A stretch of 64,000 nt of DNA from Chamaelirium japonicum (Eukaryota; Streptophyta; Magnoliopsida; Liliales; Melanthiaceae): assembly GCA_947650365.1 (NCBI GenBank), contig CANTAL010000145.1, positions 342,501 through 406,500 of the forward strand. Direction: 5' to 3'. Numbering within the stretch: the stretch's first letter is position 1; each line of letters begins with the position of its first letter. The notes below the pieces were generated by a model that saw nothing but the letters and a program-made list of their open reading frames with translations, did no database searches and had not been told where the DNA came from. The position numbers and the translations under genes were made by a program. Of this stretch, positions 24,936 to 34,527 are shown piece by piece.

Positions 24936-27517
24936 CTCTGTTCTGTCTTCGTTTCTCTCTCCGTTTTCTTTTGACTGGTCGGTTAGGCTCGATATGTTCG
25001 CGCTGATAATGCGTTATGAGATGGAAGAAAAAGAGAGCTGTCAAACGTGCCCCACCCTAAAGGGGTCATATATTATTTAAAGGGTAAGCTTACTTAGGGT
25101 CTATGCAATCTATGGAAAACCCTAATCCATGGGAGAGATCCGACGGTAGATAGCCATCCGATCGAACGTGCCCCACCCTAAAGGGGTCATATTAATTATT
25201 TATTTAAATAATTATTAAATCAATTCTCTTAATTAGTAAACTTACCTTATAAATATTAAATTATATATAATTGATTATCGCCATGGGTATAGGTGTGAAG
25301 TAAGAAGGAATCTAAATTCTAAAACTCCACTTCTCAATAGTATCATCTCAATATTATTATGATTATCATTGTAATGCTACTATAATTTTTTAATTAAATT
25401 AATTAATTCTTTAATTATTAAATAATTTAATAATTAAGTTTACTAATTAACGTGTTGTGAGATGGGAGAAAAAGAGAGCTGTCAAACTTCTCTCTTCTCC
25501 CATGGATTAGGATTTTCCATAGATTGCTTAGGCCCTAAGTAAGCTTACCCTATAAATAATATACGACCCCTTTAGGGTGGGGCACATTTACGGCTCTCTC
25601 TTTCTCTCATCTCATAACACTTACCCTATAAATAATATATGACCCCTTTAGGGTGGGGCACATTTGATAGCTCTCTCTTTCTTCCATCTCACAACATATT
25701 ATCAGCACGAATATATCGGGCCCAACCGACCAGTCGCAAGAAAACTGAGAGAGAAACAAAAACAGAAGAGGAGTTTTGGAATTTAGATTCCTTCTTACTT
25801 CACACCTATACCCGTGGTCAATGGACTGGAGCAGGACTTATTCTCCACATAAGAGAGAGAAGAAGAAAGAAGAGAACGAAGATATAAACAAAGACAGAAG
25901 AGAGAGATACGACTGGTCGGCTGGGCTCGATAGTAAGAAGTGGCACACCCGAATTGCTTAGGCCCTAAGTTCAAATATTAAAAGATACACCGTCGAATCT
26001 CTCCCGTAGATTAGGGTTTCCCATAGGTTACTTAGGCCCTAAGTAAGCTTACACTATAAATAATATATGGCCCCTTTAGTATGGGGCATGTTTAACGGCT
26101 CTCTCTTTCTCCCATCTCATAACACGTTATTAGCATGAACATGTCGAGCCCAGCGACAAGTCGTAAGAAAACGGAGAGAGAAACAAAGACAGAAAAGTAG
26201 AAGAAGAGAGAAGAGAATGGAGAGATAAATAAAGATGAAGAGAGAAGAAGTCCTGCTCTGGTCCATTGGCCATGGGTATAGTTATGAAGTAAAAAGAAAT
26301 CTAAATTCCAAAATTCAACTTCTCAATAATATCATTAAATCTCTCCATTCTCTTCTCTCTTCTCCCATGGATTAGGATTTCCCATAGATTGCATAGGCAC
26401 TAAGTAAGTGTACCCTTTAAATAATACACGACCCCTTTAGGGTGGGGCATATTTCATGGCTCTCTCTTTCTCCCATCTCATAATACATTATCAGCATGAA
26501 CATGTCGAGCCCAGCCGACCAGTCAAAAGAAAGAGGAGAGAGAAACGAAGATAAAAGAGAGAGAAGATGAGAGATGAGAACGGAAAGATAAACGAAAAGA
26601 GAAGAGAGAAGAAGTCATGCTCCAGTCCATTCACTATGGGTATAGATATGAAGTAAGAAGGAATCTAAATTTTAAAACATCATTTCTCAATAGTATCTTC
26701 TCAACGTTATTATGATTATCATAGTAATATTACTATAATTTTTTTAATTAAATTAATTGTTTGATTAAAACTAAGAGAGAAGGGAATTTACTATGATAAT
26801 CGTAATAACATTGTGATGATACTATTGAGAAAACTCTAATTCTCAGTAATATAATTAAATCTCTCCATTCTCTTCTATCTTCTCCCATGGATTAGGTTTT
26901 CCCAAGGATTGCTTAGGCCCTAAGTAAGCTTACCTTATAAATAATATACTATCCCTTTAGGATGGGGCATGTTTAATGGCTCTCTCTCTTTCTCCCATCT
27001 TATAATACATTATCAGCACGAACATGTCGAGCCCAGCCGACCCATCACAAGAAAATAGATAGAAAAATGAAGACAGAAGTGGAGTTTTGAAATTTAGATT
27101 CCTTCTTACTTCACACCTATACTCATGGCCAATTGACTGGAGCAGGACTTCTTCTCATTCTCTCTTCATTTATCTCTTCATTCTCTTCTCTCTTCTTCTC
27201 CTTCTTTTGTATTTGTTAAACTCCACTTCTTTTCTCAATAAACGAAGAGAGAAACAAAGACAGAAGAGAGAGAAGAAGAGAGAAAAGAACGGAGAGATAA
27301 ACAAAGTGAGAAGAGAAGAAGTCCTGCTCTAGTCCATTGGCCATGGGTATAGGTGTGAAGTTCTCTTTTCTATCTTTATTTATCTCTCCATTCTCTTTTC
27401 TCTTCTTTTGTCTTCGTTTGTCTCTCTATTTTTCTTATTACCGGTCGACTGGGCTCGACATGTTCGTGCTGATAACGTATTATGAGATGGGAGAAAGTGA
27501 GAGCCATCAAATATGCC
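24936..27517. repeat. Array up to the element 1 insertion
   Basis: Minus sense to about 25,190 (a partial LTR ends at ATCGAACG), AT-rich patch, then mostly plus sense (PBS-like words near 25,700, 26,125, 26,485, 27,015), then a minus-sense unit that element 1 interrupts at 27,522. Landmarks match 55.9-58.7 kb in inverted order (for example 25,945-26,000 with 57,660-57,725; 26,690-26,840 with 56,830-56,990). Confidence 0.82.
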
Positions 27518-27522
27518 CCACC
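27518..27522. repeat. Target-site duplication of element 1, left copy (CCACC)
   Basis: CCACC lies immediately left of the LTR and matches the five bases right of the other LTR. Five bases is the usual Ty3/gypsy duplication length. Confidence 0.9.
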
Positions 27523-27919
27523 TGTGGGGGAAAATCTTCGTGCCGACCCGAAGACCTCGCAGCACCAGTCAATTGATAGTTCGAGTTTAAGAGATCGTTG
27601 ATCGATCTGTCGATTGGAGTTACAGCTTTTGATATGTAAACAGAGAGATGTAATCAGAGAGTTGACACGATCTCGGAGTTCAGCCGAAGCCTACGTCTCC
27701 GTGCTATAGGGAGCAACCTGAATTCACTAACACTTGTATCGAAGTAATCTTGACAGGCCGAGTATCACTGAATCAACTTTGATCTCTTCAAAGGAGAGGA
27801 GAAGATCAAAGAGAGGTGGAAGATGGAAAGTTAAGAAATTCCAGAGCTCTGGTTCTGAAAATCAGATCTCAGAGTGGAAATCAGAATTTTTGGGATCCAC
27901 TTACATTCGAAGGCTCTGC

Positions 27920-27927
27920 TATTTATA
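27920..27927 (-). promoter_or_regulatory. TATA box of the 3' LTR
   Basis: TATAAATA on the - strand, directly downstream (in element direction) of the GC-rich U3 repeats. Confidence 0.75.
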
Positions 27928-27984
27928 GGATTCTCTAGGAGGAATTCCGAGGTAAATGGCGGTTTCTGCTATCGTATCTGGGGA

Positions 27985-28280
27985 TCCTCCAGGTAAGGCT
28001 GGTGGGTCCTGCTGTTGTCTTCGGGGGCCCACCAGGCAGGGCCGGTGGGTCCCGCGGTGGCCCTCGTGGGCCCACCAGGCAGTGCCGGTGGGTCCCGTGG
28101 TAGTCCTCGTGGGCCCACCAGGCAGGGCCGGTGGGTCCCGTGGTGGCCCTCGTGGGCCCACCAGGCAGGGCCGGTGGGTCCCGTGGTGGCCCTCGTGGGC
28201 CCGCCAGACAGAGCCGATGGGTCCCGTGGTGGTCCTCGTGGACCCACCAGGCAGGGCCGGTGGGTCCCGTGGTAGTTGGT
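27985..28280. repeat. 43-bp GC-rich tandem repeat in U3 of the 3' LTR, about 7 copies
   Basis: The period is 43 bp, with a core GGCAGGGCCGGTGGGTCCC followed by a variable GTGGTGGCC or GTGGTAGTC spacer. The outermost left copy is shortened and most diverged; the copy near 28,205-28,245 carries shared variants. Because the period is not a multiple of three and has no stop in several frames, it produces long Pro/Gly/Arg-rich reading frames on both strands that are not genes. Confidence 0.95.
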
Positions 28281-28311
28281 AAACTTCTGCCAAAATTTGC
28301 ACCCACAGTTA

Positions 28312-28319
28312 CCCCCTCC
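28312..28319 (-). promoter_or_regulatory. Polypurine tract of element 1
   Basis: GGAGGGGG on the - strand lies four bases before the 3' LTR, the position from which plus-strand DNA synthesis is primed. Confidence 0.75.
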
Positions 28320-28424
28320 AAGTTAGCTAGAGTTCATTCTGGCTGGCTTGGATTTGGTGCAAAAAATAGCAACTCCCTGTCGCAAAAGGCACGAAGAAGC
28401 TTGTCGCATGTTAGCATAAAAAGG
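28320..28424. other. Spacer between polypurine tract and tandem repeat
   Basis: Unique sequence internal to element 1; no gene or repeat seen. Confidence 0.5.
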
Positions 28425-29370
28425 ACTGACCGGTCAATTTTGATTGATCGGTCAATTTTGACCGATCGGTCAAAATTCAACCGGTCAAGGATCGGGTGAT
28501 CGGTCAAAAAACATGGTTTTTTGACCGATCCAGTAGGAAATTTGACCGATCGGTTGAATTTTGATCGATCGGTTAATTTTTGACCGATCGGTCAAAATTC
28601 AACCGGTCAAGGATCGGGTGATCGGTCAAAAAACATGGTTTTTTGACCGATCCAGTAGAAATTTGACCGATCGGTTGAATTTTGATCGATCGGTTAATTT
28701 TTGACCGATCGGTCAAATTTGACCGATCGGTCAAATTTTGACCGATCGGTCAAAATTCAACCGATCAAGGATCGGGTGATCGGTCAAAAAACATGGTTTT
28801 TTGACCGATCCAGTAGAAATTTGACCGATCGAATGATTTTAGCCGATCGGTCAAGTTTGACCGATCGATAAAAACTTATCCGGTCAAGGTTCGGGTGATC
28901 GGCAAAAAACCTTGGTTTTTTTTGCCAGATCCAGTAGAAATTTGACCGATCGGTTGAATTTTGATCGATCGGTCAAATTTGACCGATCGGTCAATCAAAT
29001 TTGACCGATCGGTCAAATTTTGACCGATCGGTCAAATTTTGACCGATCGGTCAAAATTCAACCGGTCAAGGATCGGGTGATCGGTCAAAAAACATGGTTT
29101 TTTGACCGATCCAGTAGAAATTTGACCGATCGAATGATTTTAGCCGATCGGTCAAGTTTGACCGATCGGTAAAAAATTATCCGGTCAAGGTTCGAGTGAT
29201 CGGCAAAAAACCTTGGTTTTTTGCCAGATCCAGTAGAAATTTGTCTGATCGAATGATTTTAGCCGATCGGTCAAGTTTGACCGATCGGTAAAAAATTATC
29301 CGGTCAAGGTTCGAGTGATCGGCAAAAAACCTTGGTTTTTTGCCAGATCCAGTAGAAATTTGACCGATTA
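28425..29370. repeat. Palindrome-rich tandem repeat of element 1, seven copies of about 120 bp
   Basis: The marker CAAGGATCGGGTGATCGG (or GGTTCG variant) recurs near 28,487, 28,609, 28,767, 28,886, 29,068, 29,187 and 29,306, a spacing of 119-122 bp except for two longer gaps of 158 and 182. The extra length in those gaps is filled by about two and three additional 20-bp units of the palindrome TTGACCGATCGGTCAA. The later copies carry a distinct variant (GGCAAAAAACCTTGG). The block lies between the antisense promoter and the polypurine tract. Confidence 0.95.
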
Positions 29371-29556
29371 GTTTAAAGTTTTGAACCTGCCCTTCAGAGA
29401 AGGTTTTTCAACTGTTTTGTTCTTTGATCTTCTGGCAGAGTTTCGAACATTGATGGAGCTTGATCCTTCCTATTTTGAATCTTTGGTTGGCTTGAATGTG
29501 GCTTTGAACCAGCGGTCCGGTTTACTCAGACCGGTGGCTCGCTTGGACCGTTGGTT
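29371..29556. other. Distal promoter region of the antisense gene
   Basis: Non-repetitive sequence with several GGACCG/CGGTCC words; an open frame here (29,381-29,656) has no conserved motif and ends before the TATA box, so I treat it as promoter DNA. Confidence 0.5.
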
Positions 29557-29678
29557 CACGTGGACCGGTAGGTCCGACGTTTCGTCTGGTCCGACGGTTC
29601 GCCTGATTTTGCGCTTGCTACGGATGGATGCCACGTGTTCCTACAAAAACACGTGATTTGATATAGTGAGGACACGTG
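29557..29678 (+). promoter_or_regulatory. Cluster of four G-boxes (CACGTG) upstream of the antisense TATA box
   Basis: CACGTG occurs at 29,557-29,562, 29,632-29,637, 29,650-29,655 and 29,673-29,678, all within 155 bases upstream of the TATA box. G-boxes are bound by plant bZIP and bHLH factors; the ACACGTGTC context also fits abscisic-acid response elements. Confidence 0.75.
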
Positions 29679-29711
29679 TCTTCTCGATCTGCGCGCCTGT
29701 TTTACCCTGGG

Positions 29712-29719
29712 TATATAAG
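29712..29719 (+). promoter_or_regulatory. TATA box of the antisense gene
   Basis: TATATAAG lies about 110 bases before the ATG on the + strand, giving an expected start near 29,745 and a leader of about 75 bases. Confidence 0.8.
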
Positions 29720-31763
29720 TTTTACTGGCTGTCATTTTTGCCTCACGCTTCCAAAATTTTTCGAAGTCTAGACTCTTCTGCTCTTGATCTCTTGTTCTTT
29801 GTTCTTGTTAGATCGGTCAAATGGCTTCCTTTGGTAGTTCAAAGAAGTCAGGTGGGGTTCCCTCGAAGAGGAAGGGGAAGGAAATTGTTGAGGTTCCATC
29901 CCCTCCGAAGGGTCGTGGCAAAGGCAAGGCCGTGCTTGCCGAACTTGGACAGCTGGGCAAAAGGCACCAAGGAGTAGGGTTTGCTTCAGCGCCATCGAGG
30001 CCAGAGCACATCCCTAAAGTAAAGTTTGTTTTGGGCCCGCTCACGTCTCTGACAGAGGAAACGGAGTACGTGTACAATACCGGTGGTGAGTTCACAGATT
30101 CGAAGAGAAAGAAGTGGCAAACACTGCTCTCTTACTTCACAGAAGGGAAAGTGCAGCCTTCGCTCCTAAGTATCCAGACTGCGTTTGGTATTGACAAGAA
30201 GACCGTCTTTACCAACTTTGCCAGTAATGAGCAGGTCATGGGAACCATCGTGACCATCGGCCAACTCAACTGCGGTTTGCGTCTTCCGTTGCCATCCTTC
30301 GCGGCAAGGTTATTGAACACTTCCGGCCTTTGCCCGGGGCAGGTCACTGGGAATGCCTGGAGAATTATCTACGCTTTCTGCCGCGTAGAGTCGGATTTCC
30401 AGGAGGATTTGAAGGCATGCTACTCCAGTATTCCAGAAGGTGAAGTTGCCCGGATCGAGCTTGGATATTTTTTCTTCCATTATCGATGGGCTTGAAGGAA
30501 GGACAGTCCGTTCTTCAACTTGACTGGCGTATCTCCGCTGCGCCCGCTTACCGACACAGTCCCTTCGGAAAAATTATACACAGACTGGCCCATCTCTGTT
30601 TCTGGTGCATGGACTCCTATCTCCGTGCCCGATACCCCTCGAAGCGATGTGCACGATGCAGTGAAGATGTACTGCGAGGGAGGCGCTTTTGCCTGGACCT
30701 CTGAGAGGGCTGGAGCTATCGACAATCTATTCCTTGAGTTGACCTGCGGGACCAGGTCATGGAAGCAGTTCTCAAACTGCCCAGTGAGATATGGTAAGGC
30801 CAATCTCCTCCACCGATCGCGAGACAGATATGAGGACAATGAAGTTTTATATTCTGACTATGAGGAGGATCCTCATTCGGGTAAGATCATCCAGAAGATT
30901 CGGGCTGAGAAGAAAGTTTATACTGCAAGGCGCCGATTGCCTACTGTGGAGGAGAAGCTGGTGATACAACGAGGCCCAGCGAAAAAGAAAAGAAAAATCC
31001 TCATCAAGCAAAAGGAAGATGAAGACAAAGAAAAGAAAGATGAAGATGATGAAGAAGAAAAAGAAAAGAAGGAGAGTGACGAGGAAGAAGAAGAGACCGA
31101 TAATGGCAGCCACGACAACGGTGGCAATGACGAAGACGATCGAGGATGGGGATGGTGAGAATGATCTTTCTTCCACCCCCTCTGGTGGAGATGGTGGGAA
31201 TGGGGGTGGTGAGGAAGAATTTCCTCCCACCCCCACTGGTGGTGCAGAAGAGGAAGATTCACTTCCTATTCCCATTGACGAGGCTAAAGCCCGTCAAATG
31301 GAAGGAGTCATGGATACAGAAGGTGATGGCCAAAAGGTGGTTCCCGCCTATCGGTTCGATGAGTTGAAGAAGCCAATGCGCCTCAAAATAAAATTGTCGA
31401 GGAGTGGTGGGGTTGGAAGCAACCCGACGCCCCTCGATCAAATTCCTCCTAAAGTTCCCTGTCTTGAAGGAGCGACAACGAGCGGGGGTATGGAGGTTGA
31501 GCAACCCCCACCCCCCTCTCGCTCTCTGGCTGAGGAGGTGGCTGCCATGGTGGCGGGACTCATCCAGCCAGGCGGGCCATAAGAGGAAGAAGGAGTCTCA
31601 CCTCCTCGGGATGCTTCCTCCCCTATTCACTTGGAGAGGAAAAGTCGCGTGGGTGATGGGGCTCCTCAACCTCAATCAGAGCCAACTCCTATCAAGGAGA
31701 AATCGACCCCTCAGGGTGGCTCCGATCGCGGGAAGGGAAAGGCTCCTCGAGCTGATGCCTCAG

Positions 31764-31845
31764 GTATCTATAGTAGTTTGCCTTGATTATTTGCCTTTGA
31801 AGTTTGAAAAGATTCTAACTCTTTGAACACTTGTGTTGATTGTAG
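31764..31845 (+). other. Intron 1 of the antisense gene (82 bp)
   Basis: Begins GTATCT and ends TTGATTGTAG; T-rich, with in-frame stops. Splicing after the first base of a codon restores a frame into exon 2. Confidence 0.85.
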
Positions 31846-31982
31846 GTGCGCCTGCTGGCTCGACTCAGAAGATGAAAGATTTGGGTGAGGTTGACATCAA
31901 CCACCCAACTACTGTAATCCGGAAGCTCTGCAACCTTCCGGAGGCTACTCTGGATGAAGCCTTCTACAGGCTTGAAGTGGTG

Positions 31983-32057
31983 GTAAGCGCATCTGTTTGA
32001 TCAACCATTTGAGTGGTGCCTTCGAAATAATTCTAACTCTTTTTGTCTTCTCTGCAG
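31983..32057 (+). other. Intron 2 of the antisense gene (75 bp)
   Basis: Begins GTAAGC and ends TCTTCTCTGCAG, a strong acceptor. It interrupts the frame between codons and leads directly into the coiled-coil exon. Confidence 0.88.
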
Positions 32058-32606
32058 AACTCATCCGTTTTGAACTTTGCGCGCAAGCTTTCTAGGAAGG
32101 CAGGAGAAAAAGATGCTTCGTCTGAAGTATCCCGCTTAACTGCTGAACTAGGGGTTGTAAGCGAGGAAAGAGATAAGCTGAGGGATCTTCTAACCTCAAA
32201 GAAAGAGGCATTGAAGGCCAAGATTGAGGCCCTTCGTAAGGAAAAATTGGAGAGCCAAGGGTGGAAAAGGGGCTACGAAGCTCGAGGTCATGAGCTTGAA
32301 GAGTTGAAGAATCGATTCTTCAGGATCGAGAACTTGGGTTTCAACCTTGCGGCTCGAATAAAGGAGCTGGAGGCTCAACTTGCTGCGAAGGATGCCGCTT
32401 CAGCAGCTAAGGAGGAAACTCTCAATAAGCAGTTGGAGCATGCGCTGATCGAGGGCAAGAGCTACAGGGAAACAGCTGAGAAAGCGGCAGAAGCACTCAG
32501 GGTCCATGCTGCTAGTGTCCGATCTTCCAAGGCATCGGTTGCGAGTAAAGCTCGCGGTGGATCCGAGGGAGAGAAGTCACGTGCACAAAGTGTGGCCAAA
32601 CCTTGA

Positions 32607-33210
32607 TGCACTTCTATCTTCTTTTTTGTTTTTGTGCTTGTAAACTCTTGATATGTAGCAGCTCAACATTGTACTTGGTAAGTTTTGATAATAGAAATCT
32701 TTTTGGTGTTTGAAAATTGAATGTCTTTTGAGTTGAATGCCTTCGAATATCATGTTCTGGATATCATTAGAATAGGTACAATCTTTTGAATGTAAGGGGT
32801 CAAGTCGCAACTTGATTACCCGAACTTGTAACTTGAACATTGAATTGGAATTCGTGTAACACTTGTATGTGAGGGGTTGAGTCGCAACTCAAGCACCCAA
32901 ACATGTTAGACGATATCGAAATTGATTGAAATTGAATATTGAAATTTGAAGGTCAATTTAACATTTGCCAGTAAGGGGTTGAGTCGCAACTCTAACACCC
33001 AAACTTGTTAAAAGACTTGGTAACTTGAATAGGGTCAGTTTAACATTTGCTAGTAAGGGGTTGAGTCGCAACTCTAACACCCAAACTTGTTAAAAGACCT
33101 GGTAACTTGAATATAGATAATTTGGAACTGCTTCAGAACTTGAATTGAAAAACTGAACATTTGCATATTTGAACATTTGAAAGAGAACTTTCTTCATCAT
33201 GGTATTTACA
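32607..33210. other. Spacer between convergent pol and antisense gene
   Basis: Both transcription units of element 1 end into this AT-leaning stretch. No reading frame is convincing. It contains the roughly 80-bp tandem repeat described separately, and TGTAA/TTGTACT words shortly after the antisense stop that could serve as plant 3'-end signals. Confidence 0.6.
32795..33115. repeat. Tandem repeat of about 80 bp at the 3' ends of pol and the antisense gene, four copies
   Basis: The recurring core is AAGGGGTTGAGTCGCAACTC followed by ACACCCAAACTTGTTA. Copies start near 32,797, 32,872, 32,973 and 33,054; the last two are nearly identical and 81 bp apart, the first two more diverged. Confidence 0.85.
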
Positions 33211-34290
33211 TCATGGATAGAATAACTTGAGATGTCTAGAATTCCAAGCTCGAGGCAATCTATCTCCTTCTGGTGAGATCAGTCTGTAAGAGCCTTTGCC
33301 TCCTACTGATTCGACAATGTAGGGTCCTTCCCAGTTGGGAGCTAGTTTTCCACTGCTATGCTCCTTAGTGTTGTAGAAAACAGCTCTGAGAACCAGACTG
33401 CCGATTGGGAATTGTCTCTTGTAAACCTTTTGGTCGTATGCTCGTTTGATCTTCTGCTGGTACTTGGCTACACGAAGGGAAGCTTGGTCTCGTAGTTCTT
33501 CAGAGAAGTCTAGATCATTGATCCGAAGTTCTTCGTTGATTCCTTCTTCAACTGCCCTGGTCTTCAGAGTATTTGATATGTTTTCTGTTGGGAGTACCGC
33601 TTCCGATCCATATGTTAGACGAAAGGGTGAGAACCCTGTTGATCTTCTCGGAGTTGTGCGATACCCCCAAAGAACTTCAGGTAGGACTTGTTCCCACAAT
33701 CCCTTTTTGTTGTTGAGTTTTTTCTTGAGTATACCCAGAATAGCTCTATTCGAAGCTTCGGCTTGACCATTGCATTGAGGATATCTTGGAGTTGAATAGA
33801 ATAGCTTGATACCGTTGTTCAGACAGAACTCTCGGAACTTGTCGGAGTCAAACTGAGCTCCATTGTCAGCAATAAGAACTTGAGGTGTACCGAACCTTGA
33901 GAAGATGTTGTGCCGAATGAATTTGATCACTTCGTCGTCAGTCTCTCGGAAGAGGGGCACAGCTTCAACCCATTTGGTGAAGTAGTCTGTGGCTAGCAGT
34001 AGATACTTCTTTTTGCTAGGGGTTGGTGGAAAAGGCCCCAAAAAGTCCAACCCCCATTGATGGAAGGGCCATGGACTTGATAATTGGTGAAGCTCATCTG
34101 CAGGGAGATGGATAGCTCGTGCGTATCGTTGGCATGGCTCACATCTTTGAACAACTTGGCGAGCATCTTTTGTCATTGTAGGCCAGTAGTAACCTTGCAG
34201 CTTCGTCTTGGCTTCAAGAGATCTTCCTCCCGAATGATTCCCACAAGCTCCAGAATGGATATCAATCAGGATGGCCTGTGCTTGCTCGGG
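33211..34290 (-). pseudogene. Integrase domain of element 1
   Basis: A zinc-binding HHCC set (H1611, H1618, C1649, C1652) precedes the core. The DDE triad is D1681 (WGLDFLGPF), D1741 (ADNGAQF) and E1777 (GQAEASN), with exactly 35 residues between the second Asp and the Glu. The C-terminal part has GKLAPNWEGPY, the GPY/F module of Ty3/gypsy integrases. No chromodomain follows, as expected for the Tat group. The frame ends in RHLKLFYP at a TAA near 33,211. Confidence 0.94.
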
Positions 34291-34527
34291 ACCAAGGCAC
34301 TTGAGCAACATCCCGTTGTGAGATTTGAAATATAGATCTTCTCCTTGAACAGTATAGCAAGGAAGTTTTCTTTGAAGTCTTCGAGCTTGATTGGGATCTT
34401 CTGGTACTTTGCCATATTTGAAGAAGTCAAAAATCGACTGTCTCCAATCTTCAAACTTATTTGTAGTAAGGCTTGACCTCAATTGATCTCCACCCCCAGA
34501 TCTCTTAGAAGTAGCAAGGATCTGTTG

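Larger units (their letters stand above)
27523..28307 (-). repeat. 3' LTR of element 1 (785 bp)
   Basis: Ends TGTGGG and CCCACA form a 6-bp inverted tip. In the element's direction the U3 comes first and holds seven copies of a 43-bp GC-rich repeat, then a TATAAATA box (27,920-27,927 on the - strand), then R-U5. It differs from the other LTR by one fewer 43-bp copy, by a 9-bp gap near 27,667 and by about 10 scattered substitutions. Confidence 0.96.
29821..32606 (+). pseudogene. Antisense gene of element 1: three-exon Transposase_28-like protein with coiled-coil tail
   Basis: Exon 1 is 29,821-31,763, exon 2 31,846-31,982, exon 3 32,058-32,606; both introns have GT...AG ends and the phases match. 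The N-terminus is basic; residues about 75-225 carry GLRLPLPSFAARLL and PGQVTGNAWRIIYAFC, which match my knowledge of the 'putative gypsy type transposon' family (Pfam Transposase_28), found antisense in plant Tat elements. A Lys-rich then Asp/Glu-rich middle follows, then a long heptad-rich coiled coil (exon 3, about 180 residues). Breaks: TGA at 30,493-30,495, a frameshift near 31,130-31,150 within the acidic tract, and TAA at 31,580-31,582. Its function is unknown; the basic ends and acidic tract suggest a nuclear protein. The start was chosen for its distance (about 110 bases) from the TATA box and the in-frame homology. Confidence 0.85.

Noticed and set aside
27521-27530. CCCTAAA and AAACCCTAA words as a possible interstitial telomere.
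   Set aside because: They occur once or twice per unit and are never tandem; I kept only the telo-box idea as a finding.
27919-28321. Overlapping Gly/Pro/Trp-rich frames on both strands over the LTR (also 39,569-40,092).
   Set aside because: They result from the 43-bp GC-rich repeat, whose period rotates through all frames; they vanish outside the repeat.
28425-29370. Regularly spaced palindromic repeats that superficially resemble a CRISPR array.
   Set aside because: Spacers are themselves repeated and not unique, the period is 120 bp, and the block is inside a plant retrotransposon.
29381-29656. 91-codon open frame upstream of the antisense gene.
   Set aside because: It lacks a good ATG context and any recognisable motif, and overlaps the G-box promoter.
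33446-33766. Open frames on the + strand opposite gag-pol (33.4-39.3 kb and 42.5-47.4 kb).
   Set aside because: They are shadows of the coding strand; the minus-strand frames have the conserved protease, RT, RNase H and integrase motifs.
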